Numbered from the stretch's first letter, positions 1 to 10,564 are shown. The stretch is 64,000 nucleotides of DNA from Halomonas litopenaei (GCF_003045775.1 NZ_PXNS01000001.1:310001-374000), one strand, 5' to 3'. The notes: generated from the sequence alone by a model not told the origin. Numbers and translations: made by a program.

Positions 1-1090
<1,090 letters not shown>

Positions 1091-2119
1091 TCAGCGTGCC
1101 GGCGTCAGCAGCATGGCGTCGCCGTAGCTGAAGAAGGCGTAGCGTTCCTTTACCGCCTCGCGGTAAGCCTTCATCACGGTGTCGTAGCCGGAGAAGGAAG
1201 ACACCAGCATCAGCAGGGTCGATTCCGGCAGATGGAAGTTGGTGATCAGGGCGTCCACGCAGCGCCACTCGTAGCCTGGGTAGATGAAGATGTCGGTGTC
1301 GCCGGAGAAGGGCGCGATCTCGCCCGACTGGCTGGCGGTTTCCAGGCAGCGCACGCTGGTGGTGCCGACGGCGATGACCTTGTTGCCGCGAGCCTTGGCC
1401 GCACGCACCTGGGCGCAGGCCTGGTCACCCACCTCGATCCACTCGCTGTGCATGTGGTGCTCGTGGATATTGTCGACGCGCACCGGCTGGAAGGTACCGG
1501 CGCCTACGTGCAGGGTCACGTAGGCGGACTCGACGCCTCGCTCGGCCAGCCGCTCGAGCAGCGGCTCGTCGAAGTGCAGGCCGGCGGTCGGCGCGGCCAC
1601 CGCCCCGTCGCGCCGGGCGTAGACGGTCTGGTAGCGCTCGCGGTCGGACAGCTCGTCGTCCCGGGTGATATACGGCGGCAGCGGCATATGGCCGTGGCGT
1701 TCCAGCAGCGCGATCATCGGGGTATCGCCGAGAAAGCGCAGCTCGAACAGGGCGTCGCGGCGACCTTCGACCACTGCCTGGATGCCGCCCTCGAAGTGAA
1801 GCTCGGTGCCGGGCTTCGGTGACTTGCTCGAGCGCAGATGGACCAGCCCCCGATGGGCGTCCAGCGGCCGTTCGAGCAGCATTTCCACCTTGCCGCCGCT
1901 GGCCTTGTGGCCGTGCAGGCGGGCGGGGATCACGCGGGTGTCGTTGAACACCAGCAGGTCGCCGGGCTCGAGCAATTGCTCGAGGTCCGGAAAGCGGCGG
2001 TGGTCGAGGTGTCCGCTGGCGCCGTCGACACACAGCAGGCGGCAGTCGCTGCGAACGTCGGACGGGTAACGGGCGATCAGCTCTTCAGGGAGCTCGAAAT
2101 GAAAGTCGGCGCGCTGCAT
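1091..2119 (-). CDS. queA: S-adenosylmethionine:tRNA ribosyltransferase-isomerase
   Basis: QueA transfers and isomerises the ribosyl group of SAM onto preQ1-modified tRNA to form epoxyqueuosine, the step after Tgt. The protein is 342 aa, normal for the family, and starts [20 protein letters not shown], the typical N-terminus. Further recognisable blocks are [40 protein letters not shown] and the C-terminal [18 protein letters not shown]. The frame is open upstream to 2191, but only the Met at 2119 matches the conserved N-terminus. It lies immediately upstream of tgt on the same strand. Confidence 0.97.
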   Translation of the reverse strand: MQRADFHFELPEELIARYPSDVRSDCRLLCVDGASGHLDHRRFPDLEQLLEPGDLLVFNDTRVIPARLHGHKASGGKVEMLLERPLDAHRGLVHLRSSKSPKPGTELHFEGGIQAVVEGRRDALFELRFLGDTPMIALLERHGHMPLPPYITRDDELSDRERYQTVYARRDGAVAAPTAGLHFDEPLLERLAERGVESAYVTLHVGAGTFQPVRVDNIHEHHMHSEWIEVGDQACAQVRAAKARGNKVIAVGTTSVRCLETASQSGEIAPFSGDTDIFIYPGYEWRCVDALITNFHLPESTLLMLVSSFSGYDTVMKAYREAVKERYAFFSYGDAMLLTPAR

Positions 2120-2173
2120 GGGAATTCGCAAGTCGTCAGGCGGGATGAAGGATGCCAAAGGCGCACAAGGATA

Positions 2174-2203
2174 CCGTTTCCTGACCGCCACGTCAGGAAA
2201 CGG
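2174..2203. other. Perfect 12-bp inverted repeat between queA and the DASS gene
   Basis: Arms CCGTTTCCTGAC and GTCAGGAAACGG are separated by CGCCAC. The element sits downstream of the DASS transporter stop and upstream of queA, both on the minus strand. Neither side has a clear T-tract, so it may be a weak or Rho-assisted terminator, or an RNA hairpin in the queA leader. Confidence 0.5.
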
Positions 2204-2305
2204 CGTCGATCTTCTGTCACGACGACGCCATGGGCGTCAGCCCGTGTCGGCCATCCGCTAGGCGGGCAGCGCAGTCGGGTCGACGACCAGGGGCCATCGG
2301 GGTGG

Positions 2306-3760
2306 CTACCACAGCAGCAGGATCAGACCGTAGGCCATCAGCGTCACCACCACCGTACTGATCAGGTTGAGAGCAAAGCCGGCACGAATCATCGACTGGA
2401 TCTTCATGTGACCGGTGCCGAAGACGATGGCGTTGGGCGGTGTGGCCACCGGCATCATGAAAGCGCAACTGGCGGCGATGGCGGCCGGCACGGTGATCAG
2501 CATCACCGGCAGATCCAGCGACAGCGCCAGCGCGCCGAGCAGCGGCAGGAAGGCCGCCGCGGTGGCGGTGTTGGACGTCACCTCGGTGAGGAAGATGATG
2601 ACCAGCACCACGCCGCCGATGATCGCCAGTACCGGCAGGGCACCGAGGATCGACAGCTGGTTGGCGATCCACTCGGCCAGCCCCGACTTGCTGATCGCGC
2701 CGGCCAGCGCCAGGCCGCCGCCGAACAGCAGAAGGATGCCCCAGGGCAGCTTCACCGCGTCTTCCCACACCATCAGCGCCTCGCCGGAACGACGGCCGGA
2801 AGGAATCAGGAACAGCGCCATGCCGGCGACGATGGCGATCGTGGTGTCGGACAACCAGGAGGCGCCCATGTCATTGAGCAGCGGGCGCAGGATCCACAGC
2901 GCCGCCGCGGCCAGAAACAGCAGGCCGACACGGCGTTCGGCGGCACTCATCGGGCCCATCTCGGCGAGCTGGTCCTTGATCAGGTTGTCGCTTTCACCCT
3001 TGCCGACCTTCAGCGAGAAGCCGCCGCGGGACAGCCACCACCAGGTCAGCGACATCATCACCACACTGATCGGTACCCCGACCAGCATCCACTGGGCGAA
3101 GCCCAGGTCGATGCCGCGGTCATCGGCCAGATAACCCGCCAGCAGAGCGTTGGGCGGCGTGCCGATCAATGTGGCCACACCACCGATGCTGGCCGAATAG
3201 GCGATGCCCAACAGCAGCGCGGTGGCAAAGCGGCGCAGCTCATCAGGGTCGGAATCCTCGAGCAGGCTCAGCACCGAGATGCCGATGGGCAACATCATGA
3301 TCGAGGTGGCGGTGTTGGACACCCACATGCTGAGAAAACCGGTGGCGATCATGAACCCGGCGATCTGGCGCTTGGGCTCGCTGCCGACGACCTTCAACAC
3401 GTGCAGGGCGATACGCTTGTGCAGGTTCCAGGTCTGCATCGCGATACCGAGCAGGAAACCGCCGAGGAACAGATAGATGATCGGATTGGCGTAGCTGGCC
3501 GCGACCTCCTTGATGCTGCCGATGCCCACCGCCGGGGCCAGCACCAGGGGGATCAGCGAGGTCACCGGGATCGGGATCGCCTCGGTGGACCACCAGCTGG
3601 CCATCAGCAGTGCCATGCCGACGCAGCCCCAGGCGGCCTGTGACATGTCGCCGGGCGGGGGCAGCACCAGGGTGGCGATCAACAACAGCGGACCCAGCAC
3701 CAGCCCGATGCGGCTGGCGATGGACGGATGGGGAACGGCTTCATTGCGAGTGTCAGCCAT
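2306..3760 (-). CDS. DASS/SLC13-family sodium:dicarboxylate-type symporter
   Basis: This is a 484-aa polytopic inner-membrane transporter of the divalent anion:Na+ symporter family, which imports dicarboxylates or related anions. Both family signature halves are visible: VSNTATSIMMLPIG with IGTPPNALLAGYL in the first half, and VTSNTATAAAFLPLLGAL with VATPPNAIVFG in the second. SNT and TPP(N) are the sodium and substrate-binding motifs of this family. The start at 3760 (MADTRNEAV) is preferred because GGAG lies 6 nt upstream; an upstream Met at 3772 overlaps that site. The substrate cannot be told from sequence. The gene stands alone, with tRNA-Leu upstream on the other strand. Confidence 0.9.
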   Translation of the reverse strand: MADTRNEAVPHPSIASRIGLVLGPLLLIATLVLPPPGDMSQAAWGCVGMALLMASWWSTEAIPIPVTSLIPLVLAPAVGIGSIKEVAASYANPIIYLFLGGFLLGIAMQTWNLHKRIALHVLKVVGSEPKRQIAGFMIATGFLSMWVSNTATSIMMLPIGISVLSLLEDSDPDELRRFATALLLGIAYSASIGGVATLIGTPPNALLAGYLADDRGIDLGFAQWMLVGVPISVVMMSLTWWWLSRGGFSLKVGKGESDNLIKDQLAEMGPMSAAERRVGLLFLAAAALWILRPLLNDMGASWLSDTTIAIVAGMALFLIPSGRRSGEALMVWEDAVKLPWGILLLFGGGLALAGAISKSGLAEWIANQLSILGALPVLAIIGGVVLVIIFLTEVTSNTATAAAFLPLLGALALSLDLPVMLITVPAAIAASCAFMMPVATPPNAIVFGTGHMKIQSMIRAGFALNLISTVVVTLMAYGLILLLW

Positions 3761-4065
3761 GGGCGACTCCATTCTGGGCTGGACGCGGGTCTCGTTGACC
3801 AGGGGCTTGGTTGACCTGGGGCAGGCGGAGCGCAGTCTACCAAGGTCTAACCCGAGCGGGCGAGCGTCAAGACATGGAGGAATGACCCACCTGCCGCCAG
3901 GGTGCCGAAACCGACGGCCGGTGGGGCTTTGGCTGACAACGGCCGAGGCCGATCCCAGGTCGGTGCTCCGCCGGATGCGGTGGGGGCCGCGCCCGACAGG
4001 GACGGGAGTCGCCTCGACAACGGTGCCATCGGCCCCGACAGGCGCCACCGAGCGGCTCAGGGGAA
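3761..4065. other. Intergenic region, no gene seen
   Basis: This stretch separates the DASS transporter (minus strand) from the tRNA-Leu promoter (plus strand). It presumably carries the transporter promoter. Open frames across it are GC-rich shadows without a ribosome binding site or recognisable protein. Confidence 0.5.
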
Positions 4066-4093
4066 TTGACCTCTGGCGCCACCCACGTATAAT
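4066..4093 (+). promoter_or_regulatory. Sigma-70 promoter of tRNA-Leu
   Basis: A -35 box TTGACC (4066-4071) and a perfect -10 box TATAAT (4088-4093) are separated by 16 bp. The mature tRNA begins 12 nt after the -10 box, so transcription starts close to the tRNA 5' end. Confidence 0.85.
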
Positions 4094-4104
4094 CCTCGCC
4101 CGTT

Positions 4105-4191
4105 GCCGGTGTGGCGGAATTGGTAGACGCAGCGGATTCAAAATCCGCCGCTGGAAACAGCGTGTCGGTTCGAGTCCGACCACCGGCACCA
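4105..4191 (+). tRNA. tRNA-Leu (anticodon CAA)
   Basis: The 87-nt sequence folds as a class II tRNA. The acceptor stem GCCGGTG pairs with CACCGGC, followed by the encoded ACCA end. The anticodon stem GCGGA/TCCGC closes the loop TTCAAAA, with anticodon CAA at 4139-4141, reading UUG. A long variable arm is present (GCTG GAAA CAGC), followed by a T-arm with GGTTCGAGTCC. Long variable arm plus CAA anticodon identifies tRNA-Leu. Confidence 0.97.
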
Positions 4192-4200
4192 TTCTTTCTC

Positions 4201-4221
4201 GATGTCGTCCTGACATCTTTT
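4201..4221 (+). terminator. Short terminator after tRNA-Leu
   Basis: The 6-bp stem GATGTC/GACATC with loop GTCCT is followed directly by TTTT. It is weak but well placed, 10 nt after the tRNA. Confidence 0.5.
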
Positions 4222-4520
4222 GATTGCCTTCCTTATCTTTTGCCTCCCTGACGCTGGTCGTTCCTGGTGATCGTAATGCTCGTGTGCCTGCCACTGTTAG
4301 CGGGTCCTTGGCTGTGCGTACATCGCTTCATCTCTTCTGCAATATCCTCTGTTCCCCCTCGCGTGTCCCCGCCATTGCGGCGGCCCATTGCGTGTGTGCT
4401 GATAATTAGTACATAGACGCCCTTTAATTAGAGCTTCACCTCCTCCGATACTTCAGCTGACGGGGGGTGGCTGAAGGTGGCCGCCCATCGTTGTCGCTAT
4501 TACAACAACAGGACATCTCC

Positions 4521-5819
4521 ATGAAGCTCTCGCTACTACTCGATTGGCGTCTGCACGCCATGGTGGCCGTTGCCGCTCTGGTCTCTGAAATTATCGGTAT
4601 CATCAAGATCCCGCTGGGTCCGGGGACCCTGCTGCTGCTGCCACTGTTCTATGCCTTCATCATCGGTCTGTTACTGAATCCCCATCTCTTTTCCAGCACG
4701 TCGCGGTTTATTCCGTCAAAACTAAGTGACGCGGCAGCACCCATCATCCTGCTGTCGATTATGCCGTTCATTGCCCGCTTCGGTTCCACCATCGGTCCAG
4801 CCATCGAGCAGATTATCAGCGCCGGCCCTGCCCTGATCCTTCAGGAGCTTGGCAATCTGGGCACCATGCTGATTGCCATGCCGTTCGCGGTGCTGGTGCT
4901 CAAGATGGGGCGCGAAGCCATCGGTGCCACCTATTCCATCGCCCGAGAACCGAACATTGCGATTATTTCCGACAAGTACGGTCTCAAGGGGCCCGAGGGA
5001 ATAGGCGTGATGGGCGTCTACGTGGTGGGAACCATGTTCGGGACCCTGTGGTTTGCTCTGATGGCTGGCTATCTGACGACCCTCGATATCTTCGATCCGC
5101 GAGCCTTGGCGATGGCCTGTGGCGTCGGCAGCGGCAGTATGGTGGCCGCCTGTTCTGGGGCAATTGCCGGCGCTTTGCCTGAACTACGCGACGAACTGCT
5201 GGCCTTTGCCGGTGCCAGTAATCTGCTGACCTATGCCACCGGGCTCTACATCTCGCTGTTCATCGCGTTGCCCCTGGCCGAACGGATCTTCAAGTGGTGC
5301 TCAGGATCACGGGCAGCCACTTCGGTGGGTGCCAAGGCAACCGTCGAGCCAGCCCTTGCCGCAAGCGTCAGCGAAGACGAGCGCCCCGAGCGGCATCTTG
5401 GCCAGACGGCGATCGTCATGGCGGTGGTCTGCGGCGTGGCGTGGATCAGCAATACCATCAATGGTGACTCACTGGTGGCCGCCTTGCCGGGCATGCTGGT
5501 GCTGTACGCCATGACCATGCTGGGGCTCGTCATCACCCGCTTCGCGCCTTTCTATCTGCCCGGTGTGGCCTGGGTCTCTCTGGTCAGCATTGCCATGACC
5601 TTGCCCTGGTTCCCGGGTAGCGCCTGGATCGTGCAACAGCTTGAGTCTGTCAGCTTCCTGGCAATTGTGACCCCGGTGCTGGCTTATGCCGGATTGGCAC
5701 TGTCACCCCGCGAGTTCACCATGTTCCGTCAGGTGGGATGGAAGTTGGTCATCGTATCGCTGCTGGTGTTTACCGGTACTTTCATTGGCTCGGCTGTTGT
5801 GGCCCAGGCGCTGCTGTAA
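4521..5819 (+). CDS. DUF3100-family membrane transporter
   Basis: This 432-aa polytopic membrane protein resembles the DUF3100 family, which is often encoded beside M20 amidohydrolases, as here. The first 90 residues hold hydrophobic segments around LLLLPLFYAFIIGLLL and the GPGTLLLLPL motif. Further conserved glycine-rich blocks are GVGSGSMVAACSGAIAG and the KYGLKGPEGIGVMGVYVVG loop. The start at 4521 (MKLSLLLDW) has AGGA 7 nt upstream. It is the first gene of a run with the M20 hydrolase, a hydroxyacid dehydrogenase and an aldehyde dehydrogenase, so it probably imports the substrate of that pathway; the substrate is unknown. The 300 bp upstream hold no gene and should contain the operon promoter. 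Confidence 0.75.
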   Translation: MKLSLLLDWRLHAMVAVAALVSEIIGIIKIPLGPGTLLLLPLFYAFIIGLLLNPHLFSSTSRFIPSKLSDAAAPIILLSIMPFIARFGSTIGPAIEQIISAGPALILQELGNLGTMLIAMPFAVLVLKMGREAIGATYSIAREPNIAIISDKYGLKGPEGIGVMGVYVVGTMFGTLWFALMAGYLTTLDIFDPRALAMACGVGSGSMVAACSGAIAGALPELRDELLAFAGASNLLTYATGLYISLFIALPLAERIFKWCSGSRAATSVGAKATVEPALAASVSEDERPERHLGQTAIVMAVVCGVAWISNTINGDSLVAALPGMLVLYAMTMLGLVITRFAPFYLPGVAWVSLVSIAMTLPWFPGSAWIVQQLESVSFLAIVTPVLAYAGLALSPREFTMFRQVGWKLVIVSLLVFTGTFIGSAVVAQALL

Positions 5820-5847
5820 CGCCAGAACATCCGATCAGGAGACGACT

Positions 5848-7002
5848 ATGCAATCCGTGACTCCCTCTCTGTTGCGTGAATGGCGCCACGAGTTTCACCG
5901 TCAGCCGGAGACCGCCTTCGAAGAGCATCGCACCAGCGCTCGGATCGTAGAAATCCTTGCCGATGCCGGTATCGAGATGGAGACCGGCCTCGGTGGCGGA
6001 ACCGGCATCGTTGCGTGGGTCGACGGTCGAGAGAGTGGTGAGCGGGCCATCGGGCTGAGGGCGGACATCGATGCCCTGGACGTGCCAGAAGCCAATGAGT
6101 TCGGCCACGTGTCGCAAAACCCAGGCAAGATGCACGCCTGCGGGCATGACGGTCATACCACCATGCTGCTGGGTGCCGCCTGCACGCTGGCCAGGGAGCC
6201 GGATTTCGCGGGGAGGGTGTACTTCATCTTCCAGCCTGCCGAAGAGAACGAAGGCGGCGGCCGGGTCATGGTGGAAGAGGGACTGTTCGATCGCTTCCCG
6301 ATGGAGGCGGTATACGGCGTGCACAACTGGCCGGGCATGGCGGTTGGAGAGGCCGCCGTGCATGACACTGCGGTGATGGCAGCCTTCGATGTCTTTCGGC
6401 TGACGCTGTCGGGACATGGCTGCCACGCGGCCATGCCTCACCTGGGCAAGGATGTGGTGCTGGCGGCCTGCCAGTTGGTCAACCAGCTTCAGGGCATCGT
6501 CAGCAGAGAAACGCCAGCGCACCAGACGGCGGTACTGAGTGTGACCCAGTTCCACGCTGGTGACGCCTACAACGTCATGCCCGAGAAGGTGGAGTTGTGT
6601 GGCACCCTGCGCTGTTTCGATCCTGCGTTGCGTGATCACCTCGAGGCCCGTTTCCGGCGGGCTATCGAAGCTACCGCCATGTTCCATGACCTGGAGGCTA
6701 GCGTCGATTACCAATCGCGGTACCCGGCGACCTTCAACACCCCGTCATGTGCTCACCATTGTGCTGAGGTATTGGACTCCCTCCCGGACATTCGTCGAGT
6801 CCACCGTGATCTGCCGCCCTCCATGGCCTCGGAAGATTTCGCCTTTATGCTTCAGCAGCGGCCTGGCGCCTACATCTGGTTGGGCAATGGCGTGGATAGC
6901 GCGTCGCTTCACAATCCCCACTACGACTTCAACGATGAGCTGTCACCCATCGGAGTGGCGTACTGGACCGCGCTGGTGCGGTCCCTGCTCGGCGACAGCT
7001 GA
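5848..7002 (+). CDS. M20D-family amidohydrolase / aminoacylase
   Basis: This 384-aa metal-dependent hydrolase belongs to the HipO/AbgB-like aminoacylase group, which cleaves N-acyl or amide bonds of amino-acid-like substrates. Metal-binding signatures visible are HACGHDGH (about 96-103), AEENEGGG (131-138), VHNWPGM (158-164) and the C-terminal LHNPHYDFND. SGHGCHAAMPH marks the dimerisation-domain insert. The start at 5848 has AGGAG just upstream and lies 28 nt after the transporter stop, so the two are cotranscribed. It probably releases an acid and an amine from the imported compound, which downstream enzymes then oxidise; the actual substrate is not deducible. Confidence 0.9.
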   Translation: MQSVTPSLLREWRHEFHRQPETAFEEHRTSARIVEILADAGIEMETGLGGGTGIVAWVDGRESGERAIGLRADIDALDVPEANEFGHVSQNPGKMHACGHDGHTTMLLGAACTLAREPDFAGRVYFIFQPAEENEGGGRVMVEEGLFDRFPMEAVYGVHNWPGMAVGEAAVHDTAVMAAFDVFRLTLSGHGCHAAMPHLGKDVVLAACQLVNQLQGIVSRETPAHQTAVLSVTQFHAGDAYNVMPEKVELCGTLRCFDPALRDHLEARFRRAIEATAMFHDLEASVDYQSRYPATFNTPSCAHHCAEVLDSLPDIRRVHRDLPPSMASEDFAFMLQQRPGAYIWLGNGVDSASLHNPHYDFNDELSPIGVAYWTALVRSLLGDS

Positions 7003-7122
7003 CGCTAACAGCGACCCTGTGACCTACATGGATTGCCATGCCATTCGCGGCATGGTCGGGTGCCCCTTGCCTGACGATCCCGTAACAGGGGCGAATCGAA
7101 CAAGCACAACACAGGAGGAATA

Positions 7123-8025
7123 ATGAAAATAGTCGTGATTGGCCTGGGCCAGATGGGCGGCAATATGGCGCTGACGCTACAGGCAGCTGGCTTTTCCGTC
7201 ATCGGAACAGATGTCACCGCCGAGGCGCGAGACCGGCTGGCTGCACGCGGGCTGTCCGTGGCCGCTCCGTCGGAAATGCCGGCGTCTGACGTCTACCTGC
7301 TGTCGCTCCCCACCTCGACCCAGGTGCGCGAGGTGATCGAGTCGTCTCCGGGGCTGCTTTCCCTGGCGGCCCGGGGCAGTGTGATCGTCGATACCTCGAC
7401 CAGCGATCCGGCGGTCACCCGGGAGCTTGCCGCAAGGGTGGTCGACGCGGGTCTCGAGTGGCTGGATGCCCCTGTCAGTGGTGGGCCTGCCGGCGCTGCG
7501 TCGGGGTCACTGGGCATGCTGCTGGGTGGCGAGATATCTACTATCGAGCGTGTCACCCCGATGCTCGAGGCCATGTCAGCGCGGTTTACCCATGTGGGGC
7601 CCGCGGGAAGCGGGCACGTGGTCAAGCTGGCCAACAATTATCTGTGTGCCGCCCATCTGCTGACCACCGCCGAAGCGGTCGCTCTGGCGGCACGAGCGGG
7701 TGTCGATCCCAAGGCTTGTCTGGCTGGGCTGAACAGCGGCTCGGGACGTAGTGCCGTGAGCGAAGTCAACTTCCCCAGGTGGGTTCTTTCAGGGGGCTTT
7801 GACTCCGGCTTTACCGCTGGCTTGATGCGCAAGGATCTGCGCCTTGCCCGTGACGCTTGCGACGCAATGGGGTTGTCGCTCTCTGTGTTGTCGGAGGTGG
7901 TCGAACGTTGGCACGCTGATACCGAGGGACTGCCCGATAGCGATGATTTCAACCGTATCACCGATGCCATCCTGGAGATGGCCCGGGAACCGTTGCCCCA
8001 TGAGCGCCAGGAGACCTCACGATGA
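7123..8025 (+). CDS. NAD(P)-dependent beta-hydroxyacid dehydrogenase (3-hydroxyisobutyrate dehydrogenase family)
   Basis: This 300-aa cytosolic enzyme oxidises a beta-hydroxyacid to its semialdehyde or oxo acid. The N-terminal Rossmann motif GLGQMG is at residues 7-12. The substrate-binding motif DAPVSGG is at 115-121. The catalytic lysine is K168 in GSGHVVKLANN, followed by the usual asparagine pair. A strong AGGAGG precedes the ATG. The 3' end overlaps the following aldehyde dehydrogenase by 4 nt (ATGA), which suggests translational coupling. With that neighbour it suggests oxidation of a hydroxyacid to a semialdehyde, then to a carboxylate. The exact substrate is unknown; tartronate semialdehyde reductase and 3-hydroxyisobutyrate dehydrogenase are relatives. 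Confidence 0.88.
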   Translation: MKIVVIGLGQMGGNMALTLQAAGFSVIGTDVTAEARDRLAARGLSVAAPSEMPASDVYLLSLPTSTQVREVIESSPGLLSLAARGSVIVDTSTSDPAVTRELAARVVDAGLEWLDAPVSGGPAGAASGSLGMLLGGEISTIERVTPMLEAMSARFTHVGPAGSGHVVKLANNYLCAAHLLTTAEAVALAARAGVDPKACLAGLNSGSGRSAVSEVNFPRWVLSGGFDSGFTAGLMRKDLRLARDACDAMGLSLSVLSEVVERWHADTEGLPDSDDFNRITDAILEMAREPLPHERQETSR

Positions 8026-9572
8026 ATGCTCTTGCGATGCAGGCCGTTGAGTGTCTGAACAAATTGCTGATGCAACTCGGCTTACACGACGACACCCTGC
8101 TTAGCAACTGGGTAGGTGGAGAATTGACGGCAGGGCAAGGTCAGCCGATCGAGCTACTTGATCCGGTGACGGGGTTGGCGTTGACGCAATACCGGGACGC
8201 CGGCAGTGATCTGGTATCCCGCGCCGTGGAGGAGGCAACCCGGGGGCAGCAGGTGTGGATGTCGCTGACCGCCAGTGAGCGTGGACGTCGTATGACCGCC
8301 GCGGCCTGGGCGCTGAGAGGGCATGAAGAGACCCTTGCGCAGCTTGAAAGTGTGGTGGCGGGCAAGCCTATTCGCGACTGCCGGGGGGAGGTCGACAAGG
8401 TTCGCGAGATGTTCGAATACTACGCAGGCTGGTGTGACAAACAGCATGGCGAGGTGATTCCAGTCCCGACCTCGCATCTGAACTACGTGCATCACCTCCC
8501 TTATGGGGTAGTGGGCCAGATCACACCCTGGAATGCCCCCATGTTCACCTGCGCCTGGCAAATCGCGCCTGCCATAGCGGCCGGTAATGGGGTGGTGCTC
8601 AAGCCTTCCGAGATGACGCCGTTCAGTTCGGTGGTGATTGCCATGCTGCTCGAGCAAAGTGGCTTGCCGAAAGGGTTGATCAATATCGTCAATGGCGTCG
8701 GGCCGACCACCGGGGCGGCTCTGACGGGGCACCGGGGTGTCAGCAAACTGGTGTTTGTCGGTTCTCCCGAAAGTGGCCGGCGTATTGCCCAGGCGGGCGC
8801 CGAACGGCTGGTGCCCTCGGTACTGGAACTGGGCGGCAAGTCAGCCAATATCGTCTTTGCCGATGCCCGACTGGAAGATGCCGTTGCCGGCGCCCAGGCG
8901 GCCATTTTTGCGGCAGCAGGGCAGAGCTGTGTCGCCGGTTCACGTCTGCTGGTGCAGCGAGAGGTCTTCGAGGAGGTCTGTCGGCGCCTTGCCCGCGCGG
9001 CTGGCGAGATCAAGGTGGGCCTGCCAAGCGACGAAGTAACTCAGATGGGGCCGCTGCAGAATGCCCGGCAGTATCGTCATGTCACTAGCATGATCGAAGA
9101 AGCGCAACGTGACGGAGCACGCTTGCTATGCGGTGGCAAGCGTCCTGAGGGGTTGCCGGTCGAGGCCGAGGGCTACTTTCTGGCGCCCACCGTACTGGCC
9201 GATGTTGGCGAGGAGATGACCATCGCTCAGGAGGAGGTCTTCGGACCTGTGGTGGTGGTCATGCCATTCGATACCGAAGAGCAGGCCGTGGGCCTTGCCA
9301 ACGCCACGAGGTTTGGTCTGGCGGGGGCTGTGTGGACTCAGGATCCTGCCCGAGCTCACCGTGTGGCGGCTCGCTTGCGGGCCGGGACCGTCTGGATAAA
9401 CAGCTACAAGGCGATCAACGTCATGTCCCCGTTCGGTGGTTTCGATGACAGTGGCTTCGGGCGTTCCAGCGGCATCGAGGGGCTCAAGGAATACACCGTT
9501 GCCCAGAGTGTATGGGTGGAGACCGCTGACTCCGCCAGTGTCGCCATGGGGTACGGCAGTGGTGTGGGCTGA
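8022..9572 (+). CDS. NAD(P)-dependent aldehyde dehydrogenase
   Basis: This 516-aa member of the aldehyde dehydrogenase superfamily has the general base E269 in LELGGKSANIV and the catalytic cysteine C303 in AAAGQSCVAGSRL. The cofactor region is QITPWNAPMF with KPSEMTP, and the C-terminal motif is FGGFDDSGFGRSSG. AGGAG lies 7 nt before the ATG, inside the end of the preceding gene. It closes the four-gene operon that starts at 4521 and probably oxidises the aldehyde made by the upstream dehydrogenase or released by the amidohydrolase. Specificity cannot be read from the sequence. Confidence 0.9.
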   Translation: MNALAMQAVECLNKLLMQLGLHDDTLLSNWVGGELTAGQGQPIELLDPVTGLALTQYRDAGSDLVSRAVEEATRGQQVWMSLTASERGRRMTAAAWALRGHEETLAQLESVVAGKPIRDCRGEVDKVREMFEYYAGWCDKQHGEVIPVPTSHLNYVHHLPYGVVGQITPWNAPMFTCAWQIAPAIAAGNGVVLKPSEMTPFSSVVIAMLLEQSGLPKGLINIVNGVGPTTGAALTGHRGVSKLVFVGSPESGRRIAQAGAERLVPSVLELGGKSANIVFADARLEDAVAGAQAAIFAAAGQSCVAGSRLLVQREVFEEVCRRLARAAGEIKVGLPSDEVTQMGPLQNARQYRHVTSMIEEAQRDGARLLCGGKRPEGLPVEAEGYFLAPTVLADVGEEMTIAQEEVFGPVVVVMPFDTEEQAVGLANATRFGLAGAVWTQDPARAHRVAARLRAGTVWINSYKAINVMSPFGGFDDSGFGRSSGIEGLKEYTVAQSVWVETADSASVAMGYGSGVG

Positions 9573-9628
9573 TGCATGACTGCGCCGGCAGGAATGGCAG
9601 GTTGCTGTCCGGGGGGATAGGAGCCCTT

Positions 9629-10564
9629 TCAAGCAGATGGTGGTAAACGGTGTGCTCGCGAATTGAAAGCGCGCATCCAACGCTCAAGGTGGCGCAGCAG
9701 CTGCAGCCCTGCCCTGGGCATGCGCCGGCCCACGCGAGTGACGATGTAAGCGTGGGCCTGGCGAAAGCGATCACAGTCCACCCCCCTGGCCACCAGGCGT
9801 CCATCTTCCAGCTCCCGGGCTGCCGCAAAGGCGGGCAGCAGCGTCAGCGTGAGGTCGGAGCGTGCGGCATGGAGTAACACCGATAGCGAGTTGGTTTGCA
9901 TGCTGAGCTGTGGGCGCAGGCCAGCATCTCGGAATCCTTCGTCGACCAGTTGGCGCACGCCATGGCCGGTTCGCCACAATGCCATGGGGTGATCAGCGAT
10001 CCAGGCGAGGGGCAGATCGCCCTGTGTGTCAGCCAGGGGATGAGAGGGCGACATCAAGGCCATCAGGGGTTGCCGGCTGGAATGCCAGAAACGTAGCTGC
10101 GGATGGACGCGCTCGTGATACATCAATCCGATGTGGGCCTCATCCTGCACCACCGCCTCGATGATGGCGTTGGTGCTGCCGGTATTCACGTCGAGACGTA
10201 CACCACGGTAGTGCTCGGTGAAGGTGCGCAAAGGTGTGTCGAGCAGGTCACCGACAAAGCCTTCGCCGACGGTCAACGACAGATGCCCCGTCTCGAGGCG
10301 TTGATAGGCGTCGAGCTCTTCACTGAAGGCGTCGTCCAGCGCGGCCCGCCTGCGGCAATAGTCCAGCAACATGTCGCCCACTGGTGTCGGCACGACACCC
10401 TGACGAGAGCGCTCGAGCAGCGGTGCGCCAAGCGCTTCTTCGATCAACGAGAGCTGGCGGCTGACTGCGGAAGGTGCGATGTCAAGGCGAGCCGCTGCCT
10501 GCCGCACCGATCCGGCTTCGACAGTGACCTGGAAATACACCAGCCGCTGATGAGGAATATCCAT
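9629..10564 (-). CDS. LysR-family transcriptional regulator
   Basis: This 311-aa regulator has an N-terminal winged helix-turn-helix (about residues 2-60: QRLVYFQVTVEAGSVRQAAA, PSAVSRQLSLIEEALG) and a C-terminal effector-binding domain. The start at 10564 (MDIPHQRL) is supported by AGGAAG about 5 nt upstream. It converges with the preceding catabolic operon and diverges from the exported amidohydrolase at 11045. Either could be its target. LysR regulators commonly control the divergent gene, which favours 11045, but control of the 4521-9572 operon is also plausible. Confidence 0.9.
   Translation of the reverse strand: MDIPHQRLVYFQVTVEAGSVRQAAARLDIAPSAVSRQLSLIEEALGAPLLERSRQGVVPTPVGDMLLDYCRRRAALDDAFSEELDAYQRLETGHLSLTVGEGFVGDLLDTPLRTFTEHYRGVRLDVNTGSTNAIIEAVVQDEAHIGLMYHERVHPQLRFWHSSRQPLMALMSPSHPLADTQGDLPLAWIADHPMALWRTGHGVRQLVDEGFRDAGLRPQLSMQTNSLSVLLHAARSDLTLTLLPAFAAARELEDGRLVARGVDCDRFRQAHAYIVTRVGRRMPRAGLQLLRHLERWMRAFNSRAHRLPPSA

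Noticed and set aside
1838..3643. 601-codon plus-strand frame opposite queA and the DASS gene
   Set aside because: Antisense to two confident genes; His/Gln/Arg-rich product typical of GC-driven shadows.
4105..4191. tRNA-Leu as an integration site
   Set aside because: No integrase gene and no repeated tRNA 3' end seen near it; flanking genes look like core genome.
7123..8025. Second threonate dehydrogenase (LtnD) candidate
   Set aside because: Same superfamily as LtnD, but its neighbours are an amidohydrolase and an aldehyde dehydrogenase, not otn genes, so no specific name is given.
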